A program made the position numbers and the translations under genes. 26,026 nt of DNA. Origin: Setaria digitata (taxonomy: Eukaryota; Nematoda; Chromadorea; Rhabditida; Setariidae). Under the pieces are notes generated by a model, which did not search any database, was not told the DNA's origin, and saw only the letters and a list, made by a program, of their open reading frames with translations. The stretch is taken from assembly GCA_003640385.1 (NCBI GenBank), contig RCAB01000692.1, forward strand, positions 1 to 26,026, given 5' to 3'. Position 1 is the stretch's first letter. Every line of letters starts with the position of its first letter. Shown here piece after piece: positions 9,841-21,034 of the stretch.

Positions 9841-12800
9841 TCATTGAATTTTTCTGTAACGCTGCGAAAGAAATCCATCAAAGTGTCGTTTTGCATCCAA
9901 GTAAAGCATTCCTTCTAAAAGAAAACGATATTTTGCGTAAAAATATTTCCTGATGATCTTAAATGTAAATGACTGCACTTCTCGTATATGTCCACGATTT
10001 CTCGGGAACTTGTGGGGAAGGATCGAAGAATCAAGATCCTCTGTATAGCTGCTACACGTAGCAATGCTTGAAACTTTTTAGTGAATTGAACAATGAACAT
10101 CTTATACAATGTATTAATCAAATCAATACGAGGAAGGCGATTAATTTATCATTCTTTTTCTTCGTTATAAGTATTTTTTTCTGACGAATCAAGAAATTTG
10201 AGATACATACCTGAGTACGAGTACGGTATAACAGTCGGTACAATGCGATCCGATTGGAACGTCAAATAAAACGTATTTGTTAACTAAAAATATTTAAATA
10301 TATATTGTGGAGAGTGAATTTTAATTGAACTTAGATAACTCGATGAGAGGCATACTAGCACACTTCCGAAGTCTCATTTTGTAAACGGAGGTTTTTTTCT
10401 GTGTTTTTCATTTGGATCAATAACTGATGGGGAGAAGTTTGATGTGTTAGATGCTTCCCTTGGCCATATCAACTGTACTTCTTTTTATTCTACAACCATG
10501 GTATTGGTCAAAAATAAACTTAAAAACAAAAGCTTTATAACAAAGTGAAAAATTGAAGTAAACGTCAAGGACAACATATTTCATTTAAATGTATAATATA
10601 TAATTTTTGGCAGAAAAAAATTTACTTCACGGTTGCCACTGACAACATCTAAAACTTCGGCATCGACAATAAGTTCCATGTAACGACTATCAGTGTAGCA
10701 AACCTGTAATATTGCTACTTTTCTCATATCATTTTTATCATCTTACCACACGTAATCAAAATTTATTATTATTATTATGCTACCTTGAAGTATTTCATGC
10801 TGGAAGGTAACATGAAAAAAATATTGAAAATAAGTTAGCACATAAAATTTGAACGGAAAAAGGCAAATTTTTTTCCAAATCAGCTAAGTTAAAAGCGCAA
10901 TCTCAAATTTCCCAAATCCATACTGATTCTCCGATCCAATCTCTTTCTGGATATCTGATATAATTAATTAACACGCAGATAGATTTTAGTCTACAGTGTT
11001 TCATGCTATTTTTATTAATGACAAATTAGATGAGGTATAACTTATATTCTAGTTGTAGACATAAAATGATCAACTAAGATCATCGATCCATTCAATCGCC
11101 CAACCATTCAATGGATCTAGAAGAATGTCATTCGGCTAAATTTGGTTTGCATGTAATCATATTTGTCATCAAGAAACATACTGTGTTGAATATGCTGACA
11201 TAATAAGCTTTTAAAACGTGTGAATAATGGATAATATGACCATCATGCTTTACACGTTTTTCAAAAAACTAAAACATTTAGAAAAACACTTCCAGTCGAG
11301 TCCAATTGATCGCACTTGTGGTATGAATGACACTTTCAAGTACAACTCTAAGAACGGAACATTTGTAGGATGAAACCAAGAAAAAATGAATAAAAATAGT
11401 GAAATCTAATGAGGATAGTGACAGTATTCAGTATATTATAGTCGCTTCCAACTCTTTAAATTTTCTACAAACTATGATATTTCGTAAAGTTTGAAGAAAA
11501 TTTAAAGAGGAAAAAGAGATATGTGATGAAATAACCTGGCTCGAAAGAAGAAGGATTGCACCAATATCAACACTTTTTCGAAACATAATATCATCCACGC
11601 CACATATCCGACAACGATTTCCACTGAAATATATATTCAGAACAAACGTAAATGACTGGACATGGAAACATGGGAGGTGATGACAGAATAGCGTACCTGA
11701 ACAAAGATGCATTAGACCAAGCTAATTCTACTGCTTTTCGCATCAAGAATCCACCAAATATTTTGCCATAAATGTTTCGCTTTACTGGGAAGCAAACAAC
11801 GGTATTACTAAGACCAGCATCATGAATCCACACATGATCAGGTGGAAGGATTCGATTCTGAACTTTATGACCTCTGAAAAACACCGATAGATTTCTAAAT
11901 GAAGGGATAAGCTCGGCTACGGAAACCTCTTTGTTAAGTTACAAGTTGCCATAAGTCTTAAATTTGATGATTAGAAAACTCGAAATCATACAAAATGAGG
12001 AAATTGTGGACGTAAACTTTAAAGTCGAAATAGTTCATATTGCTGATTTTACAAACTCTGCCAATGAATCGTGAATAGTTACGATTTCGCATCAGCCCTA
12101 AAATTTGTGACGCTGTAAACCAAATACGGCGAAGGTTTTTTAAACACCTTTTTTGCTGAGGAACTGATATATGCCTGGATCGCATATTTACTTCATTATT
12201 CAATAAGGTCCTTACCCTGACTGAACGGTTTTTTTAAAAATATCATGCAATATTTTGATTTCGGCTTCATTAGGCGGTGTTTTTAGTAGCGAACATTCTT
12301 CATTCAGTTTCCGCAACTGTTGGCCCTCTACAATAATTCACATGAAGTGTATTCACTAGCTTCATCTTTATTTTAAAAAGTGGAATTCAGAAAGGAAAAG
12401 ACAAAAAAGAGGAAAAATACAAGAAAAGAGTAATATTCGCTTAATTCTTTCCCTAGCCAACAAATACACATCCGAGGATTCGAACCTCGTTTGCTGATGA
12501 GTGGCCACCAGATTCAAATGCTTTTGCACATTAGTTTTGCCACTGCTTCTCGACTGCCTTTCACAGTCATCGGTGATGCACAATGATAAAAACAAGAAGC
12601 TTACACAGAAATTTGCACTTACTCATTCTACTTCTCACTAAAATCGTTTGGTGATAACTGAATACCTTTTCCTTGGATAAAAATCGCTTCTTCTTCAGCA
12701 TTTGTAGTTATGAGCGGAACATTTGTCAGTGATCGTTTACCTGCCAGATCACGTGCCACTATTACAAATTTTGTTTGTAAAAATTTGTTCATTACACCAT

Positions 12801-14211
12801 TCTGAATAACAGCAGTGTTTGTAGTTGTTAAATTTCAATCCGGATAGTCAGCTCCGAATTATTCTAAAGTAATTTTGGGATGTATGTCAGAAGTGAGAAG
12901 TGAGATTTTGAAGTTAGAAAGGAAAACATACGCTGTTCTGAGTAAGTTGCATTGAAACTTCAAGACTGGATCTGCCCACCCAGCTTACGAAACCATCCAT
13001 GTGAATGTCTTCATCAAGCACAATGTCATATTGGTCATCCATCCCTGTTACATATAAACAGGTCGAGAATAAAAACCATACTTTAATGCATATTTACTAG
13101 GGAAATGAGTAAATCAGACATTAACACTCTAAGAAAATATAAATCTAAATTACTGATATGATCGACACAAGCTGTAACGAATGTCACTGGTTCTAAATTT
13201 TCCAAATTTTGCGAGGGGATTTCTCCTTGGTTATGTCGATAGGCTAGCCACACTGAAATTTTTTATAGAATACACTAGAAAAAAGATTTAATTTGAGATG
13301 TTAGAGGCTTAACTTGGGATTAAACATAGAAGTAAGAAACTTCAGGCCTTGAAAAAAATTCCAAAAACAAATAATTAGCTAAAATTTTTCTGATTCCACG
13401 ATATCTAGTGGCTGAGTAAAGAAATGATTAATAGTGAGTGCAATTAGGTCACATGCAAGAAAAGAAAATCAAAAAGAACCAGCAAACGTATCGAGATCTT
13501 CGAGGAGCATGCCGAAACGTACATTATTACGCCAACTGGTGTATTTGATATGAAATTGCGCGTTTGAACTTTTCAAGCTTAATGGAATCAGAATTTGGTC
13601 TCGACTATCGCCCATTGTGCGATGCTGGAACTTTTTCGGTCGACTGCAATTTTTTGATGTGATATTTGATTTAATGAAACTACTTGACAGATCAAGCATT
13701 ATCCAACTCTTTAGAATCCTACACGAATTCAGGGAAAATGAGAACTGCATATTTAATAATTGTCAGTAATTACTTCAAAATATCGGAATTTTTTATTAAT
13801 GCTTATTAATCATTGATTACTTTGTTGATGATTCATTTTTTCTGATAATCGATATGTGACGTTCAAGGGCCTGTTGAACTGAAAGAATAACTGATAATTT
13901 CATTCGAATTTAACATGAGGAATGTGCCAGCATATGAAAAAGTGCCACTTGAGTGGAAGGAAGTGCTGAAGCGAGACTGCAATTAAATCATATTGATAAG
14001 TACTCTACCTAATTAATCATCTAGTTGATATAACTACCGTCTAATAGAGAGTATCACTGTTAATTACTACTAGTAAATAATTGTCTTATTCTATTATTAG
14101 TGATAGCACTAAGTCTATTGGCTCAACTCATTATTTACCATCAACAATAGTTCGTTTTGGACCAGTTGTGAAACATCGTCGAATTATTGGTCTTATGGAT
14201 GTCAGGGTCAT
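9841..14211 (-). CDS. ACOT9: Mitochondrial acyl-CoA thioesterase, ACOT9 type (double hotdog)
   Basis: Twelve coding exons in order: 14139-14211, 13821-13878, 13480-13643, 13154-13252, 12932-13044, 12666-12801, 12216-12327, 11697-11873, 11536-11623, 10626-10703, 10211-10283 and 9841-9914. They total 1245 bases, 414 aa, with every junction phase-matched. The enzyme hydrolyses acyl-CoA to free fatty acid and CoA in mitochondria. The N-terminus MTLTSIRPIIRRCFTTGPKR is a typical arginine-rich, acid-free targeting presequence. The first hotdog domain includes VRFGMLLEDLD (85-95), a YRHNQ stretch and DGFVSWVGRSSLEVSMQL, with FVIVARDLAGK following. The second holds NIYGKIFGGFLMRKAVELAW (285-304), VDDIMFRKSVDIGAILLLSS (320-339) and GMLYLDAKRHF near the C-terminus. 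Length matches human ACOT9 (about 406-439 aa). The loop before VDDIMF is shorter and cysteine-rich (GNRCRICG) compared with the human FGGSRPF region. A TTTTACAG acceptor at 14217-14219, five bases before the ATG, suits spliced-leader addition. Intron 9 (10704-11535) is the longest, about 830 bases; intron 6 contains a tRNA-like element. Confidence 0.95.
12467..12560 (-). pseudogene. tRNA-like element (class II, Leu/Ser-like) within ACOT9 intron 6
   Basis: The minus strand carries CGAGG-TTCGAAT-CCTCG (about 12473-12489), a perfect 5-bp T stem with a 7-base loop, and hence a perfect internal box B (GGTTCGAATCC). Upstream, CAGTCGAGAAG fits box A (TRGYNNARNNG) except at its first base, and GTC/GGC can form a short D stem. 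A TGGTGGCCA-type extra arm precedes the T arm, as in leucine and serine tRNAs. Against a working gene: I find no good 7-bp acceptor stem at the expected distance, the anticodon stem-loop does not give a regular 7-base loop, the spacing is some 10 bases too long, and no T-run terminator follows. Best read as a decayed tRNA or tRNA-derived repeat; limits are approximate. Confidence 0.4.
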
Positions 14212-14219
14212 CGAAACTG

Positions 14220-15914
14220 TAAAATATAAAATTAATGACATGAGGTGTGACAAATTTGGTTAAGCAAACGATTATCACTCCTGAGTTTCGAATTTATGGA
14301 ATATTTGTGACAAATATGGATAGTTTGTTTAAAAGCAGTAACAGTGTCATTAAGGAAAAGACAGAAGAAGTTGATAAAATAATAAATAGTAAATGATAGA
14401 GCAGAAGATGCCTAAGAAGTAAAAGTTGATCAGCAACTTTACTGCGCCCTTCAAGATCTCCGACAATTTGGAAATATATTCGCCACTTCTTGTCAGTTAC
14501 TTAAAAAAGCGTAAATTTGCTGCTATTTATTTTGCGATCAACTTTTTGCGAATCATCGACGAAAACTGTCCAAAAAGATTTAAAGGCATTTAAACAATCA
14601 ATGCAAAGAACACCAAGGAAAGAGTTTTTAGAAATTTGTTTTACATTGAATTTAGCTAACAAAATGCTGGTTAAATCAATTTTCGAAAAACATTTCAATG
14701 GACGGAGATGAATTATGAACTTTTTCAGCCCGAAACACAATAATTGAATATATCTTTGATATACTGAAGCAATTGGACAAAAAAGGTTGACAATTAATTT
14801 ATTCACATAAAGACCATATTTGTTATTCTAATCGTCACTTTAACAATTCAAAATTTTAAACGAAGAAAGTGATGCAGCAAATTTATTATAATTCCAAGTT
14901 GCGTTTTTGGGAAAATCGATAAATGAAAGAGCCTATTGTTTGATCGATAAATGAAAAAGCCTATTGTTTAATCGATAAGCGAAAGAGCCTATTGTTTGAT
15001 CGATTGGCGGAAGAGACACAGAGGTGAATGAAGTGCAAGTAAACGTATTTTTTGAAGGATGGAATCGATCAAAGAAGGCGTTGAGTGTGATCGTTTAGAA
15101 AAATTTGTCCCTGATTCGAGAAGTTAGCCAAGAAATGAAAGCTTAGTTCTAGTGAGAATTCCAGAAGATAATATGCAAAAAGTTCAATTACAAAATGATG
15201 GCATTGAACGAATTTGATTTAGACTGTGCAATGAGTTCGCACTAAGTCACACTTCATAGCGAGCATTTTCAGTCTATGTCGTTCTTCATTAGCCAAGCAC
15301 GTAAGAAAAGAACTACTCTGGCAGAACCGCTGCTGCTGAAGTAGTCTTCTTGCTGTCGCAGTCCCCGTCCTTCGTTTTTCCTCAATTATTCAAAGCCTTC
15401 TGCTGATACCTACAGAGAATTGATGTCAAGCAAGATTCGCTTGATCAGACAATCAATTAACCGTGACAAAAGCACCGCCATTGTTGGAGTCTGAAGTTGA
15501 CACCAAAGGAGTTCAAATTACTTTGGATATCACCTGCATCTTCCTTCCACGCATGAGTAATAATGATAAATCTGTTAAGGGAAGAAGCCAAGAGCATAGA
15601 ACAGTCTTTGCCAAGCTGGTTGAACTGAAGTTAGACCAAGTGTTGGGCGTTATCTTTTGAAACTAAAATGAAGTCAGAAGTGAACCAATTGCAGCAAGGG
15701 AGGCAAATGTTCTATTTTTGCAGCATTCGGTGTTGAACGGCACTACCGAAAGCAACATCTCTGCTCGACCACTGATAAATCTTCTAGTTATTGATACACT
15801 CTGCTTAGGTCAATTGCGGCACTTTCTTGAGCATGTCCTAGGACTAAGCATACAACGTTCCATTAATTTCTTCCGGCAAAATGACTTAGTGCGAAATAGG
15901 AAGGCTCATTTGTC
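14220..15914. other. Upstream flank of ACOT9, no established gene
   Basis: Contains the 28-base repeat. A plus-strand frame at 14517-14711 reads like protein (KTVQKDLKAFKQSMQRTPRK and further mixed polar/hydrophobic sequence), and another at 15463-15660 is open for 65 codons, but neither is flanked by a coherent gene structure and neighbouring sequence is full of stops. Confidence 0.35.
14915..15014. repeat. 28-base tandem repeat, about 3.6 units
   Basis: Units beginning ATCGATAA at 14915, 14943 and 14971, with a partial degenerate copy from 14999. The 28-base unit contains AGCCTATTGTTT and differs by only a few substitutions between copies. Lies about 700 bases upstream of the ACOT9 start. 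Confidence 0.9.
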
Positions 15915-16344
15915 TTCCTATTTTCTATCCACTTCTAGTAGAGAAAATAATTACACTACTTTCAATAACACTTTTAGCATCATGCAAATGAAAATCAATA
16001 TGCGGCGACATTCTTATCCAAAGTCTTCGCACAACACCTCCCGTTACACACGACAATCGTGAAATTGATATGTCGGATTTATCAGTGCCACCACCAGTTT
16101 GATCACTAACCACTCCACGGACAAGCTTCGGAAAATGGAACTGCCCGGCAAGCAATGAGTGCACCTTTCCCGGAGATCGAAACACGACGAGGAAAAAGAA
16201 ATATCCCGAGAGAGCTAAAATTACGCTACGCTTCCGGCGACAAGATCGAGAGTGATAACGAGAGTGACCTTGTAGCGACCGACCGCCATCAGAACATCGA
16301 AAAGAATAAAGATGATAAGGAGCAAAAAACACAGACATGAAACA
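15915..16344. other. GC-richer block upstream of a possible plus-strand gene
   Basis: Base composition here is clearly richer in G and C than the flanks. A 137-codon frame on the minus strand (15925-16338) and a polar 61-codon frame on the plus strand (16155-16340) overlap, so at most one is real. Neither resembles a known family. It could be a promoter or 5' UTR region serving the candidate exon at 16345, or an unrecognised exon. Confidence 0.3.
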
Positions 16345-16413
16345 ATGGCAAAATGCATGCAGTCATGGCTGGTTTGGCTGCATGCTGCCCTGGTAGTACT
16401 AGAGGGATCAGAG
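16345..16413 (+). CDS. Candidate first exon encoding a signal peptide
   Basis: ATG at 16345 opens a 23-codon segment with a lysine near the start, a hydrophobic core (SWLVWLHAALVVL) and a small-residue end (EGSE), followed by a good donor (GAG then GTACGT at 16414). This is what a first exon of a secreted or surface protein looks like. Unspliced, the frame ends after 43 codons. No downstream partner exon could be established in the 9.6 kb to the right; several AG acceptors lead quickly to stops. The exon may begin a gene with a very long first intron, or be chance. Confidence 0.3.
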
Positions 16414-16846
16414 GTACGTAAATGGATGGATAGACTAATTTTACTAAAAGTTTGCTGTTTCTTTGTCAAAAGTTAGTTTGAGGCGGAAATTTGAAAATAA
16501 ATGGAATTTTCCATGAATTTGGATGCCTTAGCGGAAATCTGCTGAGGCATTCAAAAGAAGAATTGAAGCATTCATTTTGCATTTCTCTGTACTTCATTTT
16601 TCGGTTCTCTTAGGAAGCGAACACTTTAATTACTTTTGATTCCGCGTTGGAAAATGTGCTTGAGCTCTCACCGAATGCAAAATACCATGAATTTTAAATC
16701 AAAATTGCTCATTTCAATTTTCTGTAGTGTGTGACGAAAGAAGCACCAATTGACATCAAAAAAAAGTTTTTGTGACTAACCTAAAAAAATAGTTCCTATC
16801 GATCACTCTGGAAATACTTGCTGATACAACGAAAATTCACTGATGA

Positions 16847-17098
16847 ATCTTTCAACTAATTAATAATTTATCAGGAAACGATTTTCGACATATCAATAGC
16901 TTTCCAGGATTATTAAAATATTACGAAATTCTCGGAATTCATGAATTTCCATTTGATACAATAAGCGATTTATTGCAGTTGTCGTCCGTAACGGTTGACC
17001 AGAATGACAATTTCATCCATGTTTAGATGTACACCGCAGCTCACTTCATGGATGGACTGACTATTCGACCGGATGACTTCCACGGTCAAAAACTTTGA
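16847..17098 (+). pseudogene. Protein-like broken reading frame, family unknown
   Basis: One plus-strand frame is open for 59 codons (16847-17023), meets TAG, then continues open for 23 codons to TGA at 17096-17098. Composition is protein-like: LLKYYEILGIHEFPFDTISD, then SSVTVDQNDNFIHV, stop, then MYTAAHFMDGLTIRPDDFHG. It could be a decayed exon or two exons with a missed junction. I do not recognise the family with any safety. Confidence 0.25.
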
Positions 17099-17099
17099 G

Positions 17100-20000
17100 A
17101 TTAATGAATGGATACTCTAATGAAGAAGACTAACCAGTCTTGCAACTACTTCATTGATGCTAAATCTATCTGATAGCTTCTTTTGCAAGTTCAGATGCCG
17201 GTTTGAATCCTTCAAGCTTCGATGGGAAGCAGATAATGCATTGAAAATTCAGTTCATTCATAGAGTGGAGAGTAAGAAGTCAACTTAAGGGCCAGAATTT
17301 TCCACATCGATGGCTGCAGTTTTTAAATTTTTCTTATTCAACGCAAAGCAGAATGTGAGTAACAAGTGCTAGTAATTGAGAAATTAGAGAGAGACTTTCA
17401 AAAAAGTCATAAGTTTGAAAAAATCAATCGGACAAATCTATCCCACCAGCCGGAAATCTTTCATTCACTTCATTTCCTTCCACTTCGGAAATTTTGAAAA
17501 CAACTGAAACCAATTCCTTCTGTGCAATGCCAGCTCCCCTATCTTTTTTTATTTCATTCAATTTTTGCAGAATCGTTAAAGCATCAAAATATTATAAAAT
17601 ATCTGAAACTGTTTAACACACAATGTCTCTAGAAATATTGCGAAGGAAATGAAGAGTCTCAGCAGTTCTCAATTTTCTGTTTTCAGAGACTCTTTATCCA
17701 CTCAGTGCAAAATAAGAAAAGTTAATAAGCCATCCATGGATGTTTAAGAATGTTGTGTAGTGGAAATCTGGCAGAGATATAAGAATTTGTCATTTCTATC
17801 TTCTACTTACTGAAAAAGAATAGCGCATGAAGTTATGAAATGGCTGGTAATTTCAGTTCTTTTTAAACGACAGGATTAAAGATTAAAACAAGAGCTGGAA
17901 TGGGAGATAATTTTTTGCTTTGACGGGATGGATTAATTGAGAAAAACCCAGCATTATCACTAACAAATATTATCTTTTATTTTATTAAGTGCCGATTCTA
18001 TTTTCGTCCTGTTTAATTTCATTTCCACTATTTTATTGATAAATAGCAACTGTTGAAATCAGCGTTACTGACTTTTCACGAAAAATGACTCCGATAGGGT
18101 AAAATGCTGACGAGCGCGCTGTTTCAAATACGAAGGATTCAAAAAATTAACATCGATGGACGAATAACACCTGTGAAACGTTTCGGTAAGATTCCGTGAC
18201 ATATTCTGAAATTCGTCAAGGCAGAGAGAAACCCGGGAACTGAATAGATGGCCTGTTGTGCGAGAGACTACAATTATTCAGTTTAGACATTTGGCAGTTC
18301 TGCGAATTCTGATAAATTTATTGTTATCAACAAAGCATATACATATATATGCCTCTTTTTTTGTGTATATATGTATACATATTTCTGTGAAAGAGCTCTA
18401 TTTCCATTTTTTCTGTTCACGCTTTGCAGATTGCAGAAAACTCCGAATTAAACAAATTGAGAAGCTCTCTCGAATGAAGCACACCTTTGCCTTAAAGAAT
18501 GAACGATAGGACTGACACCTATTTTTTATATAGGAATGATTATAGTGAGAAGTTCGAAGAAGAAAAAGCATTTTCCATCCTCTTTTCCGATGAATCCGTT
18601 TCTATAGATTACGGCTAGTAATGATAACAACGATCTGATCCCGAAAGATACTGAAGATGATTCGCCTTTCCGTAGAACAATCTTTATCAGCTCTTTAATA
18701 TCAAAGTATTTCCATTTCCAGGTATTTGAAAAAAAGAAATAATCAGGTGATAAAACATTTTTTTATTAAAAAGAATAAAGACAAATAATTATTATACTAT
18801 GAACAAAATATTGCGAAAATCAAATATCAGAATGAAAAGAATAGGGCAAAAATTAAATTTCAAAGAATAACTAAGGCTACTTTCTTTTTTACGAGATGGA
18901 ATTAAATAGGTTCTTTTTTTCCTTTTGTTAGTTTTTTTTATTACATAACACAGAAACTACCCTGTTTATCATACAGTTTCATTACAATTATAATGAATCG
19001 ATCTGTAATTGAATCCCTCCTAACGTTTAGAATGTTATACTAGAAATCAGAAATTTATTATCGGTATTCAATAATACTGCTTGATAAGTGTAATAATATT
19101 TTAGTAATCATTCACTGGATTGAAATGTTTGGGATAAAGCTTATGAAAATTAAATAAACATCAATTTTTAAGAGCTTATTTTATTTTAGAACAAATTGCA
19201 GTCCGAACAAAATTAAATGTGAACAGAATCATATTACTCAGAAACAGATGTAGTTAGCCACTGTTCATTTTCCCACTGGTCTTTCGAAATATCAAGGAAT
19301 GAAATTCGATGGATTTCATAAGTTTATTTCAGTTTGCTAAATTGAAGGCGATAATCTCAAGATGAAGAATAATATGACGGCGGCATTCTTCAGCTTGCTG
19401 ATTGTTTGATATGGCAGAAATGTGTCATTGATAAAAAATTGAAATGATACATTAGCTTAGATTTTGATGCTAGGTAGAGTTAGAAAATAACTAGATTCAA
19501 GGCTAGATAAAGGTGCTACTTATCGACTTCTTCGAAAGCCTTCTTTTGACGGTCCTCAACTCTTTTTCATCGGCTCAAAATTTTCATCTTAAAAAGCATA
19601 TTCTAAAAATTCAAATGTCTTAATGCAATTAGCAGTTTAATATAATTATCATTTCATTTATTTTTTTTTTTTTGGTCGAAAATTGATTGACTGTTTTCTT
19701 CCTCAAAATTGTCTTCTTTGTATTTCAAAAACAAATATTTTCGAAACACAAAAAAAAAAAAAAAAAATGAGAATTGAATCGAAAAAGTTTAAAAAGAACT
19801 GTACATTATTGATAAGAATATCAACATCGCTCAGAGGCAATACGTGTGCTGTTCCCAAATTATCACCTGACCGGACTCCGGTAATCTTAAGAATCGGATT
19901 CAATGATCTCAGGTTGTTGTTGCTCACTTCACTTCTCTGTTTTATTAGCATAACTGGAATTTTTGTTCCTTCATGAATGTGCATAGTGTATGAGGCAAAC

Positions 20001-21002
20001 AATATTTATGTTGAAATTTGAAATTCGATAACCTCTTACACAAATTCCTTTTCATAGAATTCGACTACCTTGGAGTTATTCTTAAAACTAAGTTATCAGA
20101 TCAGTTTCTTGAAGATTATTAGATTTGCCGTTGTCACTAAGCATTCAATAGCTGATGGGATCATAATTGTAGTCTTGATAAATTTTATCACAGAGACACT
20201 AGAATGAATACTTCTGAGTCACTTTGGCGAGCTTCAAAATGACTTAATCTAAGTCGTCTTCCATTCTCAATTTTCTTTCCTTTCGATCACACTTTCCTTC
20301 TTCTTTAAATGAACTGATTAATACTCCTTTATTAGTTGTTATTAACAAGAAATGATTCGTTTCATCAATTTAATCTGATCTCTGTGTAAAAGACAATCTA
20401 CTTGGTTGTTTTTCAACTTCATCGCCTTCGTCTTGTTTCCTTAACTTATTCATTATTTTACTTGTGGAATGTTTGAGAACTTAATGATCATAACAAATGC
20501 TCTAGATATGCCAATCTTCTAAAGGAGCCATAAACTATTATGGATGTATTGGAATAGAGAATATCTGCTGGCTTCTAGGTTGGATAAAAATTGAAAAGAA
20601 ATTATGGGAAGTGCTAGAGGGTTGAAATTGAGATCGACAGGAAGAACTTACAATTAGCCTTACTTTAAGCTTTTTGCTTTCATTTCTTTACATATTGCCT
20701 TTCTCCGCTTGTCCACGATATTAGAAAATTTCATTTTTTTGCTTTACTTTGAATAGCAAAAAATTCAATTTAGAAGCGGTCTACCAGTCATCAATTCACT
20801 TTTTTAATTGCCACATTCAATGAATTACTCATTTAAATTCACAATCATTTTCACTAAATCACGCTATTAGAATCATCCACAGTTTTCATCGTTAACGGGT
20901 CAAACGGACATTTGGTTTGGTATATAAAATTGAGATGCATTTCCGGAAAACTGAGCAATCGTTTTGCACAATATGCAGTTTAAAACCAGTGATAAATTAT
21001 TG

Positions 21003-21034
<32 letters not shown>

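Noticed and set aside
14081..14263. Plus-strand 60-codon frame containing RFGPVVKHRRIIGLMDVRV
   Set aside because: It is the reverse of ACOT9 exon 1, which has a clean acceptor, donor, phase and a mitochondrial presequence.
15925..16338. Longest uninterrupted frame of the window, 137 codons on the minus strand
   Set aside because: Composition (Ser/Arg/His-rich, no recognisable domain) and overlap with a plus-strand frame in a GC-richer block suggest few AT-rich stop codons rather than a gene. Kept only as a note on the block.
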